DNA from: Pseudomonas sp. TH15
GTDB taxonomy: Bacteria; Pseudomonadota; Gammaproteobacteria; Pseudomonadales; Pseudomonadaceae
Length of the DNA stretch: 64,000 nucleotides
NCBI RefSeq assembly: GCF_016651105.1
Contig: NZ_JAEKEL010000001.1
Span: 1,199,501 to 1,263,500 of the forward strand
Direction: 5' to 3'
Below are positions 28,914 through 37,362 of this stretch, one piece after another. Below the pieces are notes generated by a model. That model did no database searches. It was not told where the DNA came from and saw only the letters and a list, made by a program, of their open reading frames with translations. The position numbers were made by a program, and so were the translations under genes. Position 1 is the first letter of the stretch; every line of letters begins with the position of its first letter.

Positions 28914-29369
28914 TTGCACTTTCCAACCCGCGTGTTCCGTCCGGGACACGCGTTAACGATTGGCATCGGCCGGTGAAACGAGCACTATCGAAGCGCTTTC
29001 CATTACGCTGAAGCCCATCCGCCGGTTCGTGATAACGGCTTCTCCCTCGCATCGCACGGATGTTGGTGTGCGCTACCCTGTCCAAACGGGTCAACCCTGA
29101 ACGCTGGAATGGGTCACCGGGACTGCTGAAGCAACCCTGTGTCTGGCGATCAACGCTTTTCCAGGCAGAACGCCGTGCCGATCATCACCGGGCACATTGT
29201 GTGACTATCGAAAACGCCCACTGCTGATTACGCTTTTTGACCGACTGGCATCTGTCTGTACGATGTCCGAGCGTTGGCATGGATGGCCGAGTGCAAGTGT
29301 TTGCTCCGTGGTCTTGACCTCAAGGAGCAGGCGCAGTACCTAACGCACCAGGATTTAAAGCGATTGAGC
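28914..29369. other. Intergenic gap with a hairpin but no gene
   Basis: A 456-base stretch between the PEBP gene and the MocR-type regulator. CGCGTGTTCC and GGGACACGCG (28929-28952) form a stem with one G-T pair and may end the PEBP transcript. In the rest I see no plausible gene, repeat or RNA; it should hold the regulator's promoter. The regulator could start upstream at 29283, but that leader has no protein-like character. Confidence 0.5.
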
Positions 29370-30764
29370 ATGAACCCAAGTAAAGATTCGACATTCGCCT
29401 ATCAGGCCGTTTACAGCTATCTCGTCGAACTGATCGAAGCCGCCAGCCCCGAGGGAGAGCAGAAACTGCCGTCACTGCGGCAATTGGCGCAGCGTTTGAA
29501 CGTGTCGGTGTCGACGACCAAGTACGCCTATTCACTCCTGGAAGACCAGGGGCGCATCTACGCCCGGCCCAAGCTCGGTTACTACACCAAAGCGATGCAT
29601 TCGGCATTGGTCAGCGAAGGATCGCCGAACCTGCTCGACAGTGTTTTCGCCAGTGCCCGGCAACCCGGCATGCTCGCGCTCAGCAGCGATGCGCCAGCCA
29701 TGTTGCTGTCGCTGGAGAACCCCTTGCTGATGACCGAGCGCGAGCTGACGCGCCAGTACCCGCGCTCTCATGCGCCGCTCTATCAACCGTTTGGCGAAAT
29801 CGAGTTGCGCAGCGTTCTGGCTGATCGCTACACCCGTTCGACGCGTTGCTACTGGCGTGCCGAGCACGTGTATATCGGTTCCGACCTGCGCAGCGTGCTC
29901 GAGTTATCCCTCGAAGCCTTACAGTTGACCGGCACCGTGGCACTGGTGGAATCGCCGTGCTCGTGGGCGATTTTGCGCCAACTGCACGCAGCGAAGATCC
30001 GTGTGATCGAAGTGCCGCTGGGTGACGATGGCCGCTTCGACTTGCCGCAGCTCCAGCTGTTGTTGCAGCGCGAGCCCATCAGCCTCGCCGTGTTGTCGTC
30101 GACTGTGAGTATTCCCCACGGCAGCCTGATGCCGGCCGAGGACAAGAAGCTGATCTGTCGCTGGTTGGCCGAACGGCGCGTCTGGCTGTTTGAAAATGAC
30201 AGCTACGGCGATTTCTGTTTCGAGCCGGACGCCACGCGTTATCGGGACTTTGCCGACCCGGAGCGGCTGGTGGTGTTTTCGACGTTCGACAAGATCATCG
30301 GCTCGGAAGCCCCGTACGGCTATGTATTGAGTCGGTTTCAGGGGCCTGAACTGCATCGTCTGTTTCTCGAGCGGGCCTTTCGTTTGTCGCCAATTCGGCA
30401 AAAGGCGATTGCCCGGTTGTTCACCACGCGGCGGATCGATCAGCACACGCAGATGTTGCGCAGTCTGTTGATCGGTCGCATGCAACGCATGCAAGACATG
30501 CTGCACGAACACACCGAAGGCCAGTTGCGTATTGTCGCGCCGCTGGGCGGCGCTGCATTCTGGGTCGAAGCCACGCGGCCGGTGAACATGCGCCGAGTGT
30601 TCGAGCGCCTGTTGGCCAAACGCATCGTCATCGCTCCCGGCGAAATATTCAGCCAGCAAGGGGCCTGGCAGCATCACCTGCGCCTGAGCTACACCATCGA
30701 CTGGAGCAAGGATATTATCCACGCGTTGAAGATGCTGACTCAGGCGATCCAGGATGAGAGCTGA
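29370..30764 (+). CDS. MocR-type (GntR/aminotransferase) transcriptional regulator
   Basis: 464 residues from the ATG at 29370; no strong ribosome site is seen. The N-terminal GntR winged helix shows LPSLRQLAQRLNVSVSTTKYAYSLLEDQGRIYARPKLGYY (about 30-75). The remainder is a fold type I aminotransferase-like domain: YQPFGEIELRSVLADRY, VESPCSW, LFENDSYGDF and STFDKIIGSEAPYGYV, in which the Lys should carry PLP. MocR proteins sense PLP or amino acid adducts and often act on adjacent genes. It converges on the ten-gene amino-acid-type cluster, ending 11 bases from the panB-like stop, so control of that cluster is possible but unproven. Confidence 0.85.
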   Translation: MNPSKDSTFAYQAVYSYLVELIEAASPEGEQKLPSLRQLAQRLNVSVSTTKYAYSLLEDQGRIYARPKLGYYTKAMHSALVSEGSPNLLDSVFASARQPGMLALSSDAPAMLLSLENPLLMTERELTRQYPRSHAPLYQPFGEIELRSVLADRYTRSTRCYWRAEHVYIGSDLRSVLELSLEALQLTGTVALVESPCSWAILRQLHAAKIRVIEVPLGDDGRFDLPQLQLLLQREPISLAVLSSTVSIPHGSLMPAEDKKLICRWLAERRVWLFENDSYGDFCFEPDATRYRDFADPERLVVFSTFDKIIGSEAPYGYVLSRFQGPELHRLFLERAFRLSPIRQKAIARLFTTRRIDQHTQMLRSLLIGRMQRMQDMLHEHTEGQLRIVAPLGGAAFWVEATRPVNMRRVFERLLAKRIVIAPGEIFSQQGAWQHHLRLSYTIDWSKDIIHALKMLTQAIQDES

Positions 30765-30775
30765 GGCCCCGGCGT

Positions 30776-31594
30776 TCAATTGACGCCGTAGCAGTGCTTG
30801 GGCTCGGGGAAGGTGCCATCGCGGACTTCTTTGGCGAACGCTTCGCAAGCCTGGCTGATCAGTGCGCCGACGTCCGCATAGGGTTTGACGAAGCGCGGCA
30901 CATAGTCGCCGCCCAGTCCCAGCACATCCTCGGTCACCAACACTTGCCCGTCGCAGGCTGGCGAGGCGCCGATGCCAATGGTCGGCATCGGCGAGAAATC
31001 GCTGATGCGCCGGGCCAACGGTTCGGCCACACCTTCCAGCAACAAGCTGAACGCGCCGGCCGCGAGGTGCGCGCGAGCATCTTCCTCGATGGCCGCAGCG
31101 GTCGCATCATTCAAACCTTGAGTCTTGAAACCTCCCATGACGTTGACGTATTGCGGCATCAGGCCGATGTGCGCCATCACCGGAATGCCGCGCTGCACCA
31201 GGAACTCCACGGTGCTGGCCAAGGCCTTGCCGCCTTCGAGCTTGAGCGCATCGCAGCCTGTGCGGGCCAGCACTTCGGCGCAATTGCGGTAGGCCTGTTG
31301 CGGCGATTCCTGATAACTGCCGAACGGCATGTCGGCAATCACGCAGGCCTGCCGGGTGCTGGCCACCACCGCGCGGGTATGGCCGATGATTTCTTCCAGG
31401 CTCATGTCCAGGGTCGAGGTACGACCGTAGCCGACCATGGCGGTGGAATCGCCGATCAGCACGAAGTCGACAAACGGGTCCATCAACTCGGCCATCGAGC
31501 GGGTGTAGGCGGTCAGCGAGACGATTTTCTGTTGGCCTTTCATCGCTACCAGTTGGGGAACGGTCAGGCGTTTGGTTCGGGTATGCAGGCTCAT
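30776..31594 (-). CDS. panB: 3-methyl-2-oxobutanoate hydroxymethyltransferase homologue (PanB-like)
   Basis: 272 residues. The PanB TIM barrel is well kept: IGDSTAM and IADMPFGSY carry the metal Asp pair, LKLEGG the Lys/Glu pair, HIGLMPQ the next segment and LLLEGV the catalytic Glu. The expected reaction is transfer of a hydroxymethyl group from methylene-tetrahydrofolate to the carbon next to a 2-oxo group, as in ketopantoate formation. No panC or panD lies nearby. As the last gene of a ten-gene operon with glutamate mutase and ATP-grasp ligases it is probably a specialised paralogue acting on a pathway 2-oxo acid; the housekeeping panB would be elsewhere. Confidence 0.85.
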   Translation of the reverse strand: MSLHTRTKRLTVPQLVAMKGQQKIVSLTAYTRSMAELMDPFVDFVLIGDSTAMVGYGRTSTLDMSLEEIIGHTRAVVASTRQACVIADMPFGSYQESPQQAYRNCAEVLARTGCDALKLEGGKALASTVEFLVQRGIPVMAHIGLMPQYVNVMGGFKTQGLNDATAAAIEEDARAHLAAGAFSLLLEGVAEPLARRISDFSPMPTIGIGASPACDGQVLVTEDVLGLGGDYVPRFVKPYADVGALISQACEAFAKEVRDGTFPEPKHCYGVN

Positions 31595-31637
31595 GGCTCT
31601 CTTCCTTGTTGCGCCCCGTGGTCGGGGCTGTATGTGG

Positions 31638-32891
31638 TTACAACCAATCCCTTTCCCATCCACGCCAGGCGTCGTAGTCGGCGTCGATGCGTTCGAGTTG
31701 CGGGTGCAGCAGAAACACCGCCCCCGGGGAACTGTTGAGGTCGACGGTGGGGGCAATCCTTGCCCCTTCACCGAAGCGGAATCTGACGTTATGAAAACTC
31801 GGCAAGGCTTCCAGGCGCTGGCGCGCCGTGCTTTGCGCGAACACGCCTGGGCGGTGGGCGATCAGGTTCAAACCACGGGCGTGCTGCAACAGTCGATAGC
31901 GTTTTGGCCATTGCGCCAGTTGTTGCGGTTGCACGTAGCTGAGGCAGGTCAGGGCCACCTGATCATTGCCGGTCGCGGCTTGCAGGGCTGGCGGGCAGGC
32001 CAGGCCGGAGAGGCGCGCGCCGGTTTCCAGCAGGCGCGGGCCGTTGGCGGTCAGGATCAGTTCGGTATGCGCCGGGCCGTGCACGATGCCCAATGCATCG
32101 AGCACGCCTTCGACATAGTCGAGTATCGCCGGCAGCTCGCGGGCCTCGGCCGGCAGCAGGTCTTCGCGGTCGTAGATTTTGCGGCCGTCGGCGGCGAACG
32201 TCTTGGTGCATTTCCAGACGTCGGTGATCCAGTGTTCGCCGCCATGGCTGACGCTGTTGATCACGTATTCGTCGCCGCTCAGGTATTCCTGCAACAGCAC
32301 GGACTGGTTGTTGAGCATCATCAGGTTGGTGGCGCCGAGGATCGACTCGATGGCGGCCTGCAACTGTTGCGCGTCATGGCAAATGAACACGTTGTCGGAA
32401 CCGGCACTGTCGAGTGGCTTGGCGACAACACTGGCGCCGCCCCGAGCCTTGAACCACGCCAGCGCGCGGGGCAGTGAACTGGTGCGCAACTGCGCAGCTA
32501 CCGGCAGCCCGGCCTCGCCCACGCGTTCAGCCATCAGTGATTTGTCGCGACGGGCGGCGGAGGTGGCCGGATCATTGCCCGGCAGGCCGAGGCGGGCGGC
32601 AAGCAGATCGGCCAGTTCGACACCGAATTCGCTGCCGGTCAGCACCGCCGCCGGTTGTTGTGCGGCGAGTCTGGCGACCAACGCCTCAAGGCCTTCGTCG
32701 GCGACGCTGTAGTCCTCGGCAAACAGCTCCTGAGGGCAGCTCGCGGCGAACGCGCCGGGCATCTGCGCGCGGGAGCGCACATGTAGCAGGCGGCGCTGCC
32801 CGGCCAGTGAACGGGCCAGCAGCGAGCCGGTGGAGTACGCGTCGACCAGAATCAACGGTGCGAGGCTGGAATCAATGCAAGGGTTGGTCAT
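31638..32891 (-). CDS. ATP-grasp ligase (second of the cluster)
   Basis: 417 residues, overlapping the preceding glutamate mutase gene by 20 bases. ATP-grasp features: [18 protein letters not shown] entry helix, [17 protein letters not shown] (ATP-binding Lys and Ser/Gly loop), [15 protein letters not shown], and GPAHTELIL followed by [12 protein letters not shown] with the metal-binding Glu and Arg. This is the carboxylate-amine ligase layout of BacD-like L-amino acid ligases. It should join an amino acid carboxyl to an amine through an acylphosphate; substrates are unknown. Confidence 0.82.
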   Translation of the reverse strand: MTNPCIDSSLAPLILVDAYSTGSLLARSLAGQRRLLHVRSRAQMPGAFAASCPQELFAEDYSVADEGLEALVARLAAQQPAAVLTGSEFGVELADLLAARLGLPGNDPATSAARRDKSLMAERVGEAGLPVAAQLRTSSLPRALAWFKARGGASVVAKPLDSAGSDNVFICHDAQQLQAAIESILGATNLMMLNNQSVLLQEYLSGDEYVINSVSHGGEHWITDVWKCTKTFAADGRKIYDREDLLPAEARELPAILDYVEGVLDALGIVHGPAHTELILTANGPRLLETGARLSGLACPPALQAATGNDQVALTCLSYVQPQQLAQWPKRYRLLQHARGLNLIAHRPGVFAQSTARQRLEALPSFHNVRFRFGEGARIAPTVDLNSSPGAVFLLHPQLERIDADYDAWRGWERDWL

Positions 32892-34131
32892 AACGATTCA
32901 CCGTGTAATGCAACATCTGAAACAGTTCGGAGGAACTGACACCGGGGCCGTTCAGCGACCAGCCGCTGGCGCGCGGCAACGCCAGGCCACCGATGTTGCC
33001 CCAGCGCAGCGCGCCGTTGTCATCGATACGGGTGGTGGCGCGGCCGGGGTTATCCGGGTGCAGGCAGTAAGGAATGTCGAGCAAGCCGCGGGCGAAGGCC
33101 TGGATCAATGCCAGGCCGATGTCGGCATGCAGATTGAGCACGCTTTCCACCAGTCGTCGGGCTTCGAACAGGGTTTCCTCGTAGTAGCCGGCGCTGCTCG
33201 CATCGATCGTCGGTAGGTCACCGGCCGCCACGTCGGCGGCCATACGCAGGGCATCGAGGTTGTCGTCGACGGAAGGAATCTGCCGCGATTCGGCGACGGT
33301 CTTGACGATCAGCCGCTCGCAACCGGCAGCGCGGGTCAGGCGCGCGCTGTCGCAAATCAAGCGCCGCGCGCCATGGTTTGTCGTCGGGAATACGCCCATG
33401 TAGGAATACACCACGACATGCCAGTGAGCGCCGTGCAGATACTCGGCGGCCAGCTCGCGCAGTGCCCGTAACGCGCCGAAATCCTGCTCCATCGAAGTGC
33501 CCTGGGCGTAGCTGAGCGAGACTCCGCGAACCCCGTGCTGGCGGAAAAACAACGCTTCGAGCAGCGTCATGGCGATCAGCAGCGAGGGCGGACACAGCTG
33601 CCCCAACAGGCAGCCTCCAAAACTTTCGATGTGCGCATGCTCGGTCGCACCCGCAAGGAGCTGACAGCTTTCGGCCCAGGCGCTGACCGCCTCGGCCAGC
33701 GGCAAGCGACTGTACGGCATGCAATACGACACCGGCCCGCCTTCGGTAGCATCAAGCCCCAATGCGGCCAGGCGTTGGAACACGTTTTGCGGTTTGGCGG
33801 TGCCGTGCCGGATCTGGATCGGAAATTCGGCGCCGTAAAGCCCGGCGAGCATGCTGCGCACCGCCTCTATCGGGTGGCTGATGATCGGGAAACCGTTCAT
33901 CGGCGCCGAACTGTTGAGGCACTGCAAAGCACTCTGGTAATCGCCGACTCGCGTGTAGCTGTCGAGGGTGATCGTGCCGATGGCCGCGCAGGGCAGGGCG
34001 GCGACACTGGCCAGTCCGGCGCGCATCTGATTGAGCGCGCCGAAGCCCATGCGCGGTTGCACCACCAGTTCGTCGCGGGCGCGGGCACGCTCGATGAATT
34101 GTTGAAAATGGCCGCCGCTGAACGCTGTCAT
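32872..34131 (-). CDS. glmE: Methylaspartate (glutamate) mutase large subunit-like
   Basis: 419 residues, shorter than the roughly 480 usual for GlmE/MutE. It opens QPRMGFGALNQMRAGLASV and holds GTITLDSYTRVGDY, NGFPIISH, IQIRHGTAKP, EGGPVSYCMPYSR, HIESFGGCLLGQLCPPSLL and TIDASSAGYYEE, the conserved barrel landmarks of this coenzyme B12 enzyme. Glutamate mutase converts L-glutamate to (2S,3S)-3-methylaspartate by radical carbon skeleton rearrangement. The cobalamin-binding subunit is encoded three genes upstream (36907-37362). No MutL-type reactivation gene is present, which points to a biosynthetic rather than fermentative setting. Confidence 0.87.
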   Translation of the reverse strand: MTAFSGGHFQQFIERARARDELVVQPRMGFGALNQMRAGLASVAALPCAAIGTITLDSYTRVGDYQSALQCLNSSAPMNGFPIISHPIEAVRSMLAGLYGAEFPIQIRHGTAKPQNVFQRLAALGLDATEGGPVSYCMPYSRLPLAEAVSAWAESCQLLAGATEHAHIESFGGCLLGQLCPPSLLIAMTLLEALFFRQHGVRGVSLSYAQGTSMEQDFGALRALRELAAEYLHGAHWHVVVYSYMGVFPTTNHGARRLICDSARLTRAAGCERLIVKTVAESRQIPSVDDNLDALRMAADVAAGDLPTIDASSAGYYEETLFEARRLVESVLNLHADIGLALIQAFARGLLDIPYCLHPDNPGRATTRIDDNGALRWGNIGGLALPRASGWSLNGPGVSSSELFQMLHYTVNRYDQPLH

Positions 34132-34134
34132 GCC

Positions 34135-34590
34135 TCAGCGTCCCGAAACCAGTTCGACTACGGTTTCGCCGGTGGCCGGGTCGTAGCGGCTGATCCGGCC
34201 TTTGTGCGGATCGCCGGCACGAACCCGGGCGATCAGCGTCGCGTCGCTGTCAAAATCGATCCGTTGATGCGCGTACAGGCTGCGCAATGCCGGCAACGGC
34301 AATCCACTGACCTGACTCAGCCATTGGCTGAGGGTCGGCTCGTTGTGCTCGCCGGCGAGGATCCGGTGCAGGTCGTCGAGGTTGACCAGATGCTGCGCGT
34401 GGCAGAGCCCGAGAAAGCTGGAGAGCTCGCGGCCACGGTCAACGAACGGGGCAAACTGCATGCAGACCAATTGCGCTTCATCAAGGCCAAACGCCTGCTC
34501 GGCGAAGCGCGCGGCGAGGGTGCGGCGTGCTTGCATGCCCTGTTCGTCGGCATACGCGGCCATGGCCAGATCGATCAGGCGCTGGGGCAT
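34135..34590 (-). CDS. Hypothetical protein of the glutamate mutase cluster
   Basis: 151 residues, overlapping the PP-loop gene by 16 bases and ending 3 bases before the large mutase subunit, so it is translated as part of the operon. I do not recognise the family. It is mostly helical at the start (AAYADEQGMQARRTLAARFAEQAF), followed by a C-terminal beta segment with GRISRYDPATGETVVEL. No signal peptide, membrane helix or Cys cluster is present. The spacing and coding character argue it is real; a small scaffold or subunit is one possibility. Confidence 0.65.
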   Translation of the reverse strand: MPQRLIDLAMAAYADEQGMQARRTLAARFAEQAFGLDEAQLVCMQFAPFVDRGRELSSFLGLCHAQHLVNLDDLHRILAGEHNEPTLSQWLSQVSGLPLPALRSLYAHQRIDFDSDATLIARVRAGDPHKGRISRYDPATGETVVELVSGR

Positions 34591-35630
34591 TTCCTTTTGC
34601 GCATCAGCGCCTGCGCCAGTTCGAGGTATTCGGTTATGCCCTGGTTGTAACTGCGGCCCTGCACGTACTCGGCTTTGAGGCCACGAAAGTGCGCCATCAA
34701 CATCGGGTTGGCACAGTCCGATTCGGTGAAACTGAACGCCAGTTCTTCGAAGCGGAAATCGAGAAACTCAGTAATCAGTTCCCAGTGATCCTCGACCTTG
34801 TAGCTGACCAGATCGTAAATGCTGACGAACGCCGGATCGGCATGTTCATCACCGCAGGCGACGCGACGCTCCTCGCGCTGTTGATCGAAACCTTCGCCGA
34901 ACAGCTCGACGAAATAGCTCTGGGCCACGCCATCCAGCGCTTGCAGAAGTCCGCGAAAACCCTGGCGGCGGCACTCGTCGACATTCAGGCCCAGACGCTG
35001 CGCCAGGCGCATGATCCAGGTGAAATAGTGTTTCTGTTCCTTGCGCGAATCGCCGGTAACCACCGCATTGACGCCGCCCTGCCACCACGCCGCCCGCCCG
35101 TAGAAATCAGCCACGGCCAGGTTGCAGCTGTTGCAGAAAGTCGGCCGCCCGTCGCCGGCGGTGCGATGGCCATTCATTAACACGTCGAAACGGTTCATCG
35201 CCTGCACGTCGTCAGGGAACGGCAGATGACGCTCAAACGGCCGGATCTGCTGGTGATCGACCACCAGCATTTCCACCCGAGGGTCGTCGAACAGGTGCAA
35301 GGCGCGGTAGACCCGATCGATGTTTGCCATCACCGCATCCGGGACACCGGCGTGGCGCATGTTGGCGATGCGCAACTGGAAGGTGCGGCCGTGCAGCACC
35401 GACAGATGCAACTGCGTAGCGCGCAGCATCGCCACGGTATACGAGCTGTCCTTGCCACCGCCGTAAGCAACCATCAGTTTGTAATCAGGCAGCCCGTCGA
35501 GACCGCCGGCGGCATCGATCAAGCGGTCGCCGATGGTCGCGACGGCGCGACGTTCGTCGGCGCGCAGATAGTGATTCAGCTCACCCAGCAACGGTTCGTC
35601 GTTCCAGGCTTGGGAGGAGGTGGCGTTCAT
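34575..35630 (-). CDS. PP-loop (N-type ATP pyrophosphatase) family enzyme
   Basis: 351 residues, start in an ATGA overlap with the ATP-grasp gene. VAYGGGKDSSYTVAML (PP-loop GGGKDS at 57-62) is the SGGxDS-type motif of enzymes that adenylate a carbonyl or carboxyl and release pyrophosphate. TFCNSCNLAVADF holds a Cys pair, and VTGDSRKEQKHYFTW is a second conserved-looking segment. Relatives include sulfur-transfer enzymes (ThiI, TtcA), LarE and amidating enzymes such as WbpG. In this cluster it could install an amide, amidine or sulfur atom. The fold call is firm; the reaction is open. Confidence 0.78.
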   Translation of the reverse strand: MNATSSQAWNDEPLLGELNHYLRADERRAVATIGDRLIDAAGGLDGLPDYKLMVAYGGGKDSSYTVAMLRATQLHLSVLHGRTFQLRIANMRHAGVPDAVMANIDRVYRALHLFDDPRVEMLVVDHQQIRPFERHLPFPDDVQAMNRFDVLMNGHRTAGDGRPTFCNSCNLAVADFYGRAAWWQGGVNAVVTGDSRKEQKHYFTWIMRLAQRLGLNVDECRRQGFRGLLQALDGVAQSYFVELFGEGFDQQREERRVACGDEHADPAFVSIYDLVSYKVEDHWELITEFLDFRFEELAFSFTESDCANPMLMAHFRGLKAEYVQGRSYNQGITEYLELAQALMRKRKCPSA

Positions 35631-36865
35631 AGCGGTACCGCCTGAAATTGGAACGTCTGGGTGGCGTGATGAATATTGCTTTCAGTGGCGCTCTCGCTGC
35701 CGCCAACAAAAATGAAACGTCCGCTGTGCAACGCGTCATAGCTGCCCCCGGCTTCGAGGATTTGTCCGGGTTCGGGCAGCAACTCGCGCCACAGGTTGGG
35801 CACTGTTCCGCGCAGCGTTTGCGCGTGCACGACGCGGCACGGCAACTGGGCGGGTTTGGGAATGACCAGCCAGCCGCCACTTGGATCGTCGTCGTTGGCC
35901 GGCAGCGGCACCTGATCGCCGGCGAGGCGACGCAGCCAGTGCTCGTAAAGATTGACCCCGAAGACCTTGTTGATCAGGTGCGGGACTTCACTGCCACCGA
36001 CCCGCGCACCGACTTCGAGAAACACCAGTGACTCGTCCGCCTCAACGAAGATCTCCAGATGGAACGCGGTGCAGCGCAAATTCAGTGCGCGCATGATCTG
36101 TTGGCTGAACGCTTCGATCCGCGTGCGCAGCGGCGACGCCTGGACAATCACCGAGCCCAACGGCTGCGCCTTGGTAAAATCCAGGCAACTGTTGATGTAG
36201 CGCGATACCACTTGAAACGGCACGCTGCCATCGACGTCGGCGAAGCCATCGATGTGATAAGTCTGGCCGTGCATGAAGGCTTCGATCTCGTAACGCGAGA
36301 GGTCGATGGTGTTGAGCAGGTCGTGCAGCGCAGATTCGTTTTCGACCTTCTCCACGCCCATGCTCGCGGCACCGTCCACCGGTTTGACGATCACCGGGAA
36401 ACCGATCTCGCGGGCAAAGTGCAATGCCTGCTCAACCGAGTGGCAGCGCGCAAATGCCGGCACCGGCAAGCCCTGGGCCTGAAGGATTTCCTTCATGCGG
36501 GCCTTGTCGCGGTATACCGCCACTTCGTTCGGCCCATCCCCGGGAATGTTCAGGGTCTGGCGCACGCGAGCGGCGATTTCCAGGGTGAACTCGGACAGCG
36601 CGATCAACTGATCGACCGGGCCGACGCGGTCGATGACTTCCTGTACCGCGCCCAGCAATTGTTCATATTGATTGACGTCGTCGACCTGCACTTGATGAGC
36701 AATCTGCTGCGCCGGGGCGAGCACGCCTTGGGCGCCGAGGCCATCGACCACGTAGCTGATGCGGTGCTGTTGATGATCGAAGAAGTCTTCGTAGCGAGTC
36801 AGTTCGTTGTCCCAGCGGCGCTCATCACGAAAGCGCGGCCAGCGGTTGACGATAACGATATGCAT
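35627..36865 (-). CDS. ATP-grasp ligase (first of the cluster)
   Basis: 412 residues. The ATG at 36865 is chosen because AAGGATCACCACG precedes it; a TTG at 36910 is less likely. ATP-grasp landmarks: YRDKARMKEILQAQGLPVPAF, GFPVIVKPVDGAASMGV (ATP loop), IEAFMHGQTYHIDGF, TAFHLEIFV and LVFLEVGARVGGSEVPHL (metal-binding Glu and Arg). It resembles L-amino acid ligases that make dipeptides. A cluster with two such ligases suggests two successive amide bonds or one acting on a modified intermediate. Confidence 0.84.
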   Translation of the reverse strand: MHIVIVNRWPRFRDERRWDNELTRYEDFFDHQQHRISYVVDGLGAQGVLAPAQQIAHQVQVDDVNQYEQLLGAVQEVIDRVGPVDQLIALSEFTLEIAARVRQTLNIPGDGPNEVAVYRDKARMKEILQAQGLPVPAFARCHSVEQALHFAREIGFPVIVKPVDGAASMGVEKVENESALHDLLNTIDLSRYEIEAFMHGQTYHIDGFADVDGSVPFQVVSRYINSCLDFTKAQPLGSVIVQASPLRTRIEAFSQQIMRALNLRCTAFHLEIFVEADESLVFLEVGARVGGSEVPHLINKVFGVNLYEHWLRRLAGDQVPLPANDDDPSGGWLVIPKPAQLPCRVVHAQTLRGTVPNLWRELLPEPGQILEAGGSYDALHSGRFIFVGGSESATESNIHHATQTFQFQAVPL

Positions 36866-36906
36866 CGTGGTGATCCTTGATTGAGCGAAGTCAGCCGTGG
36901 TGGGGA

Positions 36907-37362
36907 TCAACCCCAGGACGGCACGCTAATGGCGGGTGCGGGTTCAGCGTCGGCGGGTGCGTGCAACGTGCCGAGGTAGCCACTGAAGGAGTCGATCGCG
37001 TCGGGGCCGACGAATACCTGGTTGTAGCCGGCCTCGATCAACGGTTGGCGAACCACCAGGGTTTCCTCCTCGGAAGTGGTCAGCTTGCCGCCGATCACGC
37101 AGGGCAAATGCGGGTGCTTCCGGCGCACCTGGCGAATCAGCTCCAGGCCTTGCGAGTAGCCGTGGCCGTTGACGCTGCTGACCACCAGCAGGTGCGTGCG
37201 GCGCTGCTCGAGTGCCGTGAGCACGGCGTCGATCGGCGTGCAGCTGCCAAGGTTTTTCACGTTCAAACCATGCTCGGCGAGCCACAGTTGCAAATACACC
37301 AGGTTCCACATGTGCGAGTCGGACTCGACCGTGGCGAGCAGGCAGTGCGGCAGGGCTTTCAT
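36907..37362 (-). CDS. mutS: Methylaspartate mutase small subunit-like, cobalamin-binding
   Basis: 151 residues, a single Rossmann-like B12-binding domain. ESDSHMWN gives the D-x-H cobalt-ligand motif (D15, H17), but the usual Gly of DxHxxG is Asn (N20). LGSCTP, VVSSVNGHG (the SxL-like segment) and VIGGKL follow in the family order. Together with the large subunit at 32872-34131 it should form the adenosylcobalamin-dependent mutase. The last 20 residues are an Ala/Pro-rich tail. It overlaps the exporter gene by 4 bases. Confidence 0.85.
   Translation of the reverse strand: MKALPHCLLATVESDSHMWNLVYLQLWLAEHGLNVKNLGSCTPIDAVLTALEQRRTHLLVVSSVNGHGYSQGLELIRQVRRKHPHLPCVIGGKLTTSEEETLVVRQPLIEAGYNQVFVGPDAIDSFSGYLGTLHAPADAEPAPAISVPSWG

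Noticed and set aside
28212..28949. Upstream extension of the Rieske oxidoreductase frame to 28949
   Set aside because: It runs antisense through the PEBP-family gene. The Rieske domain starts at the ATG at 28211.
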